Origin: Haplosporangium gracile
Taxonomy: Eukaryota; Mortierellomycota; Mortierellomycetes; Mortierellales; Mortierellaceae
Assembly: GCA_015499985.1 (NCBI GenBank)
Contig: JAAAUF010000442.1
Coordinates: forward strand, 1 to 19,151
DNA: 19,151 nucleotides
Direction of reading: 5' to 3'
Positions 6,479 through 15,068 of this stretch are shown in pieces. The position numbers were made by a program, and so were the translations under genes. The stretch's first letter is position 1, and each line of letters begins with the position of its first letter. The notes below the pieces were generated by a model. It saw only the letters and a list, made by a program, of their open reading frames with translations. It was not told the DNA's origin and searched no databases.

Positions 6479-8457
6479 CTACAACGAGAGCCGGGACATC
6501 TCCATTTTCAGCTGTGGGACCACCACCCTTTCATTACAGCGGTACACAGGGGCCGAGACGCAACCCGATAGCTCAACCATCAACTCTTCCAGGCCAGAAG
6601 GTGTGTCCTCACCAAGAATGCTGATCTCGAGCTTGTTATCGAACAAACTCAAGATTTTCCGGAGGAGCACGTCGCAGGACTGACCAGTCTTCACCTTTTT
6701 TAGGATGTTGAGCGGCCTCTTTTTCTCCAAATCAGCGTCTTCTCCTTTTGCATTCACTTCCTCGGCGACACGGCTCAGAAGCGACGACACCAAAGAAGCA
6801 TCTCCAGACGCCGGATAGACCATAAACAGCGTAAAAATCGACGCTGCTTGAGCAGACACCATATTACTGATAAAGTAAGAGGAGGCTCGACCCATTCGGT
6901 AGGAGTGCTCCGAACAGAGATTAGATCGGATTTGCCAAAGGAGGTCGATTTCGAACCGCGGTATGTGTTTGCCAGAGACAACGTCGGACGCCAGGTCGAA
7001 AGAACGCCTATCAACAAAAATTCTGCCAGCGATAGGAAACGCACTAGAACAAGAACCGGCAGTAAACGCGCGGTCAGAGGAACAATCCTTGTCCAATCGC
7101 CAAACCTCAGTTACAAGGATGTTGAAGATCTTGCAACCAACAACAAGACGATGGTCATTCTTGTCGTGCTGAATCCGACATACGGTAGCATGGGAGTACA
7201 ACCCGGGAGTTGAAGGCTGGGAAATGAAGGAGACGCTTTGGCCAATGGAAAAAGGCTTTTCAGCGTGAACGTCAACGTCAAGACCTCGGCCGTACGATTC
7301 GGCAACCAAACAGAGTACTGCGTTCCTATTTTGCGGATTGTAGAGTACACAACCAGCAAATAAAACAGCGGTAGCATAATTCAGGAGTGGGTTTTTAAGC
7401 CAACAGCCAGAAATTGTGTTGTCCCAATCATCCGGAAGGCGCTGATATCTTGGAAACTCAATCCAACTTGACCGAGATAGCACTCCCTCATAAGGCGAAT
7501 CAGCCAAAAGCGACAACAGACCCTCAGCAGACTCAATTTAAGGAGGACTATCTCGTACCCCAAGGTCCCGAGCTGACAAATTCAAATTGCTACCAAGGCT
7601 CATAATGCCCTCTTTAGAGCGAGAAACCAACACCTCAGCAGATGTGTTCAAGCGCTTTGGAACACTTGGCAGCAAACCGGGGGAGGAAGGCCCTGTTTTA
7701 ATTTTTAAAGAAAACAAAGAAGTAAATCCGCAAGTTCAGTAAAAGCAATTTGCATCACAACAACGAGACCAATTAGCGTGATTTAGACGTACTTTTTCCA
7801 GAGACACTTAGGCTGTCATAAGAGGGCAAACAGACTGCACGTAAAAAGCGAAATGAGAGAAGACAGAACACAAGGTTAAGAACGGACCAAGCATCGGTTT
7901 TTTGACTGGTCTGATCCCGGCTAACCAACATAATATTATTCGATAAAACTCACCAGATATCTCGCTGACTTGCGACATCGGAAGATCGTATGCAACCTCA
8001 ATGTCTTCAGTAACGCCGCGTGCTGTGCCACCATCTACTGGAGTACCATTGACAGAGTGAAATCCTTTAATAACAGATGCCGTACAACACGAACGCGTCT
8101 CATGATATCCTTGACTCTCTTTGCAAACTTACCAGATGAAACTGACGAACTGAAAGATCCATTTCCGACAACAGCCGACAACGTCTGCAGAAGAGCAGAA
8201 GCAGCGGCACCAACTAAAAAGAAGAAAACTAGAAACTTAACTTTAGCGAAGAGAACGGAAAAAGGAGAGAGTCCTGATGCAGTTTTTGAGGTCTTACATT
8301 TTTCGTCCAGAGTTAGGACTACAATTTCGATTGAACCCTCTTGAGTGGCAACTAAAAAAAAAAAAAAAGAAACGACAGCGTGTCAGCCGCTAACAGACTG
8401 AAGACTTTCCCTCTGAAATTTTTAACATGAACTTAACTTACACCAGATGCACTTCAT
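6479..8457 (-). pseudogene. Unrecognised six-exon gene with one in-frame TAA
   Basis: I do not recognise this gene, but its exon structure is well supported. Six minus-strand exons join in phase: 8457-8442 (ATG start), 8351-8298, 8213-8133, 8064-7954, 7834-7793 and 7692-6479 (TAG at 6481-6479). Donors are GTAAGT, GTAAGA, GTAAGT, GTGAGT and GTACGT; introns are 68-119 nt. The last exon contains one in-frame TAA at 7540-7538, between VRDSPP and IESAEGLL. The 152 codons before and 352 after it both look coding. The N-terminal part is Gly/Ser/Val-rich (EIVVLTLDEKFGAAASALLQ); the C-terminal part is globular and mixed (YATAVLFAGCVLYNPQNRN, LEELMVELSGCV). No known domain is visible. The 16-nt first exon is the weakest part and abuts a Tc1 relic, so the true 5' end may be lost. 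Alternatives to inactivation are an additional small intron or a base error. Confidence 0.6.
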
Positions 8458-8477
8458 CGACAGGAACAGCCGATTAC

Positions 8478-9138
8478 AACAACCCTGAACGTATTCTGGC
8501 TCGTCAAGTCTGGACCCAAGCGTTCCTCGAGTTGGCTGCGAGTATTATGGACGCTGTGTTTGTAAACATGGCAGATTTCAACGTGCATATGGTCTGTCGA
8601 TTTGAGAGGGCGCCCCGAGGACGAAGGTCAGTTAGAATTCGGCCAACATCGAAAGTAACGAACCTCTCGGTGGTTGTTGTGGCGGGAAGAGAGGGTATTG
8701 TTGCCTCTGAAGTAAAGCTGGGGACTTACAACAATTCGTCGTTCGAAAGCTTCCTTCTTTAGAAGTGGTCCCAAAGCTCGCTGCTCCTCGCATTTTTGTC
8801 ATGGACAATGTGAATTGTCATACGCCGCTGTCCATCAAAGACAACATTAAAAGTCAGAGACACACTCTACAACAATTCCACCTTACAGCCCCCACCTAAA
8901 TGCTGCCGAGTCAAACTTCAGTTCCATCATAAAGCATGTCCGGCTCCAAGACTTTGGTGACAGAGAGTCGTTGACCGACTATATCAACAACGGTATCCAG
9001 GGTATCATCCTGGTAACGGTGGAGGGTTGGATAGGAGAGATCAGCAGAAACTTTGCCAAAGCAAACAGAGGTGAGCCTCTCGGCCAGTCTTACGACAACC
9101 ATGACTTGGTTGGTGAGGAGGAAAAGGATGATGAATAA
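8478..9138 (+). mobile_element. Tc1/mariner transposase relic, DDE domain with two frameshifts
   Basis: The plus strand encodes a Tc1-type DDE catalytic domain in three frames. The first segment (to about 8758) contains VFVNMADFNVHM with the first Asp at 8574-8576. The second contains PRIFVMDNVNCHTP with the second Asp at 8804-8806. The third contains PPYSPHLNAAESNF with the Glu at 8908-8910, and runs to EEEKDDE and a TAA at 9136-9138. About 34 residues separate the second Asp from the Glu, the DD34E spacing of Tc1 elements. Frame changes fall near 8757 (a CTTCTTT run) and near 8875. The HTH half is missing, so the copy is 5'-truncated and cannot make an active enzyme. It points away from, and abuts, the minus-strand gene to its left. 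Confidence 0.85.
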
Positions 9139-9223
9139 AGAACATCATTGATGATCATCACCCACGTCAAAGTCACGCGTGCTGATGACTTTTGTGTTTC
9201 CGCATAAGCTGACTGAATTGTAC

Positions 9224-9264
9224 TTTCAATTGCACAGGTTGCATGTTCAATTGTACAGGTTGCA
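9224..9264 (+). repeat. Terminal-repeat-like motif with 21-bp tandem copy
   Basis: TTCAATTGCACAGGTTGCA at 9225-9243 is followed at a 21-bp period by TTCAATTGTACAGGTTGCA at 9246-9264 (one mismatch). The motif resembles 384-401 and lies 86 bp after the transposase stop, where a Tc1 right terminal or subterminal repeat would be expected. A further TCAATTCAATTG follows near 9287. Confidence 0.5.
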
Positions 9265-9775
9265 AGAACTACTGTCGACATTTTCAATTCAATTGTTTGG
9301 TCTCCCAAGTCAAATTGATCAAAAGGAGGTTAAATACAAAAACTGACAAAGGGAGGAGGCAAGAATGAGGACTTTTTACAAGCCCTTACTTAGCCCACTT
9401 GCCACCAATTTTGGTCTCTTTTTTTTTATTTTTATTTTTTTTCTTCTGTGGACTGTGCTTTGCAAAGGACTGTTTTATTGTCAAATTGGACAAGCGTATG
9501 TGCCTTGGTGTTTGTAGACATCAATAAATCGAATGAAAGACAGCATGGCATATTGGAAATGGATAGCAATAGAGCGTAAAGAAGGGAATAAGCAAAGAGA
9601 AGGGAAATCAATTGGTAAAAGTACAACAGTATCAAAGCAGTGGAATACGAAAAGAAAAAGAAAGGAAAAAGAAAAGGCGTTTGTGGAGCTCCTTGAACGC
9701 CACCAAATGTCATCACAGACAGATGGGCCGACCAAGCTTGCTTCATCCCAAGGTAGCGCCGTCAAGGGGCCCGAA
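9265..9775. other. Intergenic, no gene seen
   Basis: Nothing coding is supported. A T-rich tract lies at 9418-9445, and a purine-rich stretch at about 9570-9690 produces charged spurious frames. This is the 3' flank of the coiled-coil gene. Confidence 0.4.
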
Positions 9776-9812
9776 TCACTCCTTCTTCTTCTTCCCCATC
9801 TCCCGCTTCCGC

Positions 9813-9843
<31 letters not shown>

Positions 9844-10393
9844 AGAGTCCAAGGTTAAGATTCAAACCCTTCATCGCACTCTGAATAGGCGCAACTTTCC
9901 GCTTGTCCTCCTCAGCTTTCTGACGCTGTTGCTCCAACTTCTGAAATTTGGCGACCTGTCGCTCGAGGTCCGAGGTCTTCTTCTGGAGGACCGCATAATC
10001 GATCTTGAGCTGGTTGTGCTTCTCTGTCAGAGTGATTACATCCTTGTACAGCTAAAAAAGTAGGTCGTAAAACAAGGGAGAAAGTAAGTGAATTGTTTGG
10101 CGTAAATCAAACAACAAACAAAAATTAAGCTTATTTTTTGTGTATGCTGGAGTATGTTGGACACGCACCTCCTTGATCTGAGTGAGCATTCCATGGATAA
10201 CGTTGCGTCCGTCTGCGAGCTCGTCCTCATGGATGGTGTTGATGTTTTGGCGATAGGGGCGATGGCGAGTAGCAAGGCTGTTGTTCATAAAGGTGCGACG
10301 ATTCTGTAACTGGATGTGCTGCTGGCTGTTGTCGCTGCGGTGGTTCGTGATGTTTGCTGCTGGGTTAAAGTTCTGCTGATTGTTGAAAGGCAT
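9776..10393 (-). CDS. Small coiled-coil protein, two exons
   Basis: Two minus-strand exons join in phase 0: 10393-10169 (75 codons, starts MPFNNQQNFNPAANI) and 10051-9776 (91 codons plus TGA). They are separated by a 117-nt intron with donor GTGCGT and acceptor TAG, giving 166 aa. The N-terminal part is Asn/Gln-rich and disordered-looking; INTIHEDELADGRNVIHGML leads into a heptad-rich helix across the junction (LKIDYAVLQKKTSDLERQ, then KLEQQRQKAEEDKRK), predicted to be a coiled coil. The tail has a (QE)4 run followed by a Lys/Arg cluster (QKRKREMGKKKKE) that could be a nuclear localisation signal. I do not recognise the family. It lies 213 bp downstream of the APSES factor on the same strand, but with its own ATG and pyrimidine-rich leader, so it is probably a separate transcript. 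Confidence 0.75.
9815..9842. repeat. CTCCTG hexanucleotide repeat
   Basis: About four and a half copies of CTGCTC/CTCCTG lie within the second exon of the small coiled-coil gene. On the coding strand they read CAGGAG and encode the (Gln-Glu)4 run just before the basic C terminus. Length changes would stay in frame. Confidence 0.85.
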
Positions 10394-10606
10394 AATGCGT
10401 GTGAGGTGGGTATGGGTTGTGTAGGTGTAAGTGAGCAAGTGAAGTAAGAGTGTGCAGTGTGCGAGAAGGTTGTAGCTGAAGGAGGAAGATAGAAAAAGGA
10501 AACAAGGAGCAATTTTTTTTTGAAGCTGAGCTTGTTTAAACAAGGCAACAAAGCAGACTATAATACAAGAAATATAAGACAAGTCTGGATGACCATCTCC
10601 ATTAAA

Positions 10607-13142
10607 CTAAGGTCCTAAGGCAGAAGGCACTGTGCCAGATGATGAAGAGGTCGAAGCAGTGATGCCCATCCCTTCCTGTTGCTTGACCCGACTCATGAAC
10701 CCAGCAACACGCGACAGATCCAAACTAGCACCATCGCTCTCAACAGCCAGCGTCAACGGCACAAGCATCTCGTCAACCTTGTCCAGCGGGATATTACAGC
10801 AGATCGCAATCACCTTCTTGCACAACAGCTCGTTCGCAGACGTCTTGGATTTGGCCTCAGCCAACTCCAAAGCCAGTTCTTCGTCATTCTTCTGGTACGC
10901 GTGCACTCTTGACTGCAAGAGAACCAAATCATCCTCGGCCATCCTCTCACGCGTTTTCAGATCCTGCTCACCACCCTCAACTGCACCAGTTGTCGTCGTT
11001 CCATCAAAACTGCTGCTACTGGGTTTCCGAACATTGAACAACAAGTCGATATCATCACCCGAAGAAGCACGCAGTTTGCTGTTGTATCCCTTGTGACTCC
11101 GTGTCCGTTGAGACTCCTCCTCGAGCGAAATCGACAGATTCTTGATCTTTTGTTGCGCCTCGGCGACATGTTGCGCCTGAGCTCTATAGTCGATAATACT
11201 CCTTCGCGTCTCTGTCAGTTCTCGGGTCGCGTTCCTGAGAAGTGACTGAGTATCCTTGAGCTGGCCCTGTCGCGCCAGAATCTCTTGTGAGAACTCTACA
11301 TCCAACTCATCCACCATCTTTTGCACAACTATTCATGTTAACGAAGACCAAGGGTATTGGTTATATATATATATATATATCAAAATATCAAACGTCTCAC
11401 TCGAATCTTGCAGTGAAAGAATAGCTCGCCTACCATGCATGACATCCTTGCCACGCTTTCCGCCATTCTCCTCCTTTGATGGAGGTGCTGTTGTGAATGC
11501 TCGTGGCACAAATGGTGCTTCCGTTGGACCTCGCTATAAAAGATTAAAGCAGATAAATAATTAACTCGTGTATTACTTCATGGAGAACAATGCCACATTC
11601 ATGTAGGCATCTGATAGAAAAGACAAGTGTGAAAGGGATGCATACCTCAAGGTCGTCGACACCAAAGTCACCGGCGCGGAGGCCAACCTTGTTCTCAATC
11701 TCCCGATTAGCACCGACATCGATTAAGAACCTCGCCAAATACCGATCTCCAACACGGGCTGCAATCGTCAAAGCAGTATCTCCATTCTTGTCCTGGATAT
11801 CAACCAATGACGAGAAATCTCCTCCGTTCCGGGCAATCCATTCCAGAAGGCATTCCATGTAATACCTTGACGCTGCCCCACGACCTCTCACTCCAGCCAT
11901 CATCGCGATATGATGCAACATGGTCCTGTTCTTATGGTCGACAGTTGGGATGACTCTGTGAAGGATACTAAGTAAATGCGGGAAAGATTGCTTGTCATAG
12001 TTGTTGGTCACCAGGACAGCGCGGATGAGCGCCGACTCGCCGTTATGGTTGACCCGACGAACATCTGCATGCTTCTGAACCAAGAGTTCCAGGACCTGAA
12101 TCCGCGCCAGAGCAGCAGCCCAGTGAAGTGCCGTATGGCCCTGATCGTCAATGACGAGGTCAATATCGAGATCCTCGGGAATAGTGGGGTCTGTCAGCAA
12201 GGGGGGGATCTCCTCCGTATCGTCGTTCAAGAAAATGGCCATCAGTATCGATCGATATCGCTCAGCGCCTTCCAATGGTATCTCTTCGGGTGGTGGTGCT
12301 AAACTTGATCCGCTCCCGTTTTGGCGAAATTGCTGATGACGATATTGTTGCTGGAGTAAGTTGTGGCCATGCTCCTGCTCAGGTGTAAAGTCGCGGTCGT
12401 ATCGTTGAGCAGGCGAATGAATCTTGGGCCGCTTACGAGCCGGCGTACTGTTGTCGACGGGCCATTGAGGGGATGGCGGGATAGACGGTGAGGGTGCATT
12501 GAAGGATGGATGAAGGGGCGATGGTGTCATCGAGGCTGTGCTCAATGTCTGAGAGCCGCCAGTAGCACCTGGTTTGGCAGAGGAGCTACGAGCCCGCTTG
12601 GCTGAGGGGCTTTGTCGGGGTGAGGCTGCTGCTTTGGCGATGGCGATATCCTTTGATTTCTGGGCCATGAGGGCCATCTCCTTTGTTGGGGTGACCGTGT
12701 CTACTTCGCCTTTCAGGACGTCATATTCAAACAGCGCGCGTAAGAACGGTTCGACCTCGTATTGCTTTGCTAAATCCTTCCCCCTCTGAAACGGGACCCT
12801 GTTCAAATTGAAAAATAAAAGGCAAAGTTAATAACACATAGCCTCCATAGCAACAAAAAAACACACACGCGCATACTCCTAAAAGAAAAAATACGAAAAA
12901 AAAGTGGCTTACCAGGTGCCTTGATATTTGCCGTAACCGCCTTGAATCTTCTCGTGCTCGCCTGAGAGGACCTCGCGTTCCAGGATTTTGGTACGGCGTC
13001 CCTTTTCGATACCGGCGACCTTGAGAATTTGTGTTGCGTTGAGGTATGAGTCCTGCTTGCGTCTCATCACGGCAATTCCGCGGCACATGACTTCATAGAC
13101 GGGGACTCCCGAGTACACGGCGGTGTAGATGTCGCTTGCCAT
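10607..13142 (-). CDS. mbp1: APSES/KilA-N and ankyrin-repeat transcription factor, Mbp1/Swi4 type
   Basis: Four minus-strand exons join in phase: 13142-12913, 12798-11646, 11533-11434 and 11328-10607 (TAG), giving 734 aa; introns are 114, 112 and 105 nt with donors GTAAGC, GTATGC and GTAGGC. Residues about 5-100 form an APSES DNA-binding domain, with [13 protein letters not shown] (32-44) and [13 protein letters not shown] (68-80). A Ser/Pro-rich linker carries basic clusters ([17 protein letters not shown]). Ankyrin repeats follow, with [14 protein letters not shown] near 294, [12 protein letters not shown] near 327 and [16 protein letters not shown] near 413. The C-terminal part starts with a long coiled coil (about 498-575). 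This order matches Mbp1/Swi4-type subunits of fungal MBF/SBF, nuclear factors that drive G1/S genes, usually with a Swi6 partner. Which paralogue it is cannot be decided from motifs. An ACGCGT site lies 210 bp upstream of the ATG. Confidence 0.93.
11362..11380. repeat. TA microsatellite inside an intron
   Basis: About nine and a half TA units lie within the third intron (11329-11433) of the APSES-factor gene, between the donor side and the TTAAC-like branch region. Confidence 0.9.
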
Positions 13143-13400
13143 GTCGGAGTTCCTTCTAAGTGTAATTTCTTGTTGTTTGTTACTGCTTCTTTGTGAAAAT
13201 GAATCGTCGCCTTGATGATGGTTTCTTCCTGCTTGTCGGGATGACTTCCTGTTTTTGTTGCTGCTGTTCGTACGGGATGAAGGTATATGTGAGAGTGAAG
13301 AGAAGGACGGTGCTGTGTGTGAGAAAGAAAGAGAGGGAGAAGAAGGATGGGACGCGTCTCTTTTATATTTGTTGTCGTGTTTGTCGTGTCGTCGAGAATT
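13143..13400 (-). promoter_or_regulatory. Leader and promoter region of the APSES factor with ACGCGT
   Basis: Read on the minus strand, about 13300-13350 is strongly pyrimidine-rich, as is common just upstream of fungal transcription starts. ACGCGT, the MCB core bound by Mbp1-containing complexes in yeasts, occurs at 13352-13357. The same hexamer occurs five other times in the window at sites with no promoter role, so its presence alone is weak evidence. Confidence 0.4.
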
Positions 13401-14635
13401 GAAAACAAGTCGACGACTCTGTGGTCATTTTGTGATTCTTTTCGCGGTGTGGAGGAGGACTTCTCGAGAATGCACTAACAGACAGCAGACGGAGCCTTGA
13501 ATTTTTTGATTAAGGGCCGCTCTGTCGCACTGATGGTGTACCTGAACTAAAGGAACAGAAAGGTTTGAGGGCTGGCTTGCTGGTACACGGGAGTCAAAAG
13601 CAAGTAAGCTGCTCCTTATAGGTGTGCTGTTGTTACCAATTGAAGGCAATGAAGCAACCAAATAAGAGGTAGACTCCTTCCATGATTGAACAACGACGGC
13701 TTGTCAATGGATTAATGTACTCGGTCGCATATGGAAAGCAGTGTGGCGGAGGTTGGCCGTTCAGGAGGAAGGAGCCACTGCTCAAAAGAATATTGGGCTG
13801 AGACGGATAAATAAATCACAGGTCGAGTACTAATGGTCAATGGTACATGCTAATAGAGCGATGTCGGACGTTGGCTCTCGTTCATGTTATCATTTGCTTT
13901 GCCCTTGGGGGTTGTTCTTGGTTCGACAGACTCAGGTTGCGCTCTCGACCGCGTTGTCGTCAGTCATTGTTGCAGCAGTCAAAACAGCGGACAACAGTAC
14001 AAAGCTGTTCTAGAGTCCGTCTCACAAAAAGCTTCCATGGTCCGCGATAGAGCTGAGAACCAGAGCGCGGACCCGCATCACTCTGTGAACTCAGTACACT
14101 TCTAAAAAACGCAACATGTGTGCTATCGTGGTAATCAAACTAAGCGCAGTGCCCCTATATTAGTGCGAGGCATCTGCCGGGCCGCCTGTGAAGAAGTCGA
14201 GCCCCAGCCCCCGATGTGGGTCTAGTTTACCAATATAGAAAAGCGAGACATGACTTGCTGCTCCACAGCGATCCAGAGTCACTGTAGTAGACGTGTGCGA
14301 GCTTTTAAAAGATGTACATGTACAGCGTGGGCGGCCCTCTGGAATCCAGATTATGCAAGCGTTCTTGGTCTGCCTTGGACAAAAAATAGTTCGCATTTCG
14401 CTCAATTGGGCAAAAAGGGAGGGCTATGCAGAGACGAAACAAAAATGAAGGCACTCATAGGACAAAGAGATACACAACAGTAAAACAAACAACAAAGAGG
14501 GTAACTGAAAATGCACGTTTATTTGTTTTCAGGAGAAACTCGAGCATGAACTGAAGCAAGAATGAGTGGGGATTGGGAAGGAGAGGAAAAAAGGAAGAGG
14601 GAAACGTGGAATTGATTTTGTTGAGTAGATGTATG
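13401..14635. other. Divergent intergenic region, no gene seen
   Basis: I find no supported gene. The 13.85-14.40 kb part is less AT-rich than its flanks and contains several overlapping open frames on both strands, none with a recognisable motif or consistent splice structure. I compared it by eye with conserved parts of spliceosomal, SRP and tRNA genes and found no match. An unrecognised non-coding RNA or a decayed gene cannot be excluded. Confidence 0.35.
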
Positions 14636-15060
14636 GCCCAACAACAGAAAACGAGAAAAAAAACGAGGAAAAAAGGAGACAGACGAAGAAGGAGAAGGAG
14701 GGAAGGGGAATCGAAGGGTATGGATGCCTGAATCATGCGTGTCAGTGTGTTTATGTGAACAGGAGTGTCTGTGTGTGTGTGGAGCGAGAAAAGAAAGGAG
14801 TGAAGGGAAGAAAGAGAGAGAGAGAGTTGGACAGCCTCTCTGTCTTTCTTTGTCCTTTTTCTGTTCTTTCGATATCCTTCTCACTTTCCTCTCTTTCTTC
14901 ACTTTCCTCTCTTTGAACCATTCTTCACTCCTCTCCTTTCCTTTCTTTGCTTATTTATTCTCGACACAACTTGAGAACCTTGACCCTGCTTCCCTCCTCA
15001 TTCTTTTCCACGCTTTCATTCATTCAATTATTCATACATCCTGCATTCATTCTTCACTTT
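14636..15060 (+). promoter_or_regulatory. Purine tract switching to pyrimidine tract upstream of the TBC gene
   Basis: From about 14636 to 14827 the upper strand is strongly purine-rich (AGAAGGAGAAGGAGGGAAGG, then GAGAGAGAGAG). From 14836 to about 14960 it is pyrimidine-rich (CTTTCCTCTCTTTCTTCACT). The pyrimidine part lies 100-230 bp before the ATG at 15069, where a fungal core promoter is expected. Tandem near-copies of CACTTTCCTCTCTTTCTT occur at about 14882-14913. Confidence 0.45.
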
Positions 15061-15068
15061 CATACGAC

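Noticed and set aside
3396..7540. Reassigned stop codons (TAA as Gln) as an explanation for the interrupted genes
   Set aside because: The APSES, coiled-coil and TBC genes have no internal TAA or TAG. Local inactivation or sequence error is simpler.
9533..10063. Long plus-strand frame over the coiled-coil gene
   Set aside because: It is the antisense shadow of the minus-strand exon, which has in-phase splicing and a coherent coiled coil.
13915..13935. GGTTCGA as a tRNA T-arm
   Set aside because: The flanking bases do not pair as a T stem, and no acceptor or anticodon arm can be drawn.
14100..14330. Possible spliceosomal snRNA (GCGCAGTG resembles part of U4)
   Set aside because: Only eight bases match; the other conserved blocks and the stem pattern are absent.
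14160..14405. Minus-strand frame with YIGKLDPHRGLGLDFFTGG
   Set aside because: It has no ATG in good context, no splice support and no recognisable domain, and overlaps equally open frames on the other strand.
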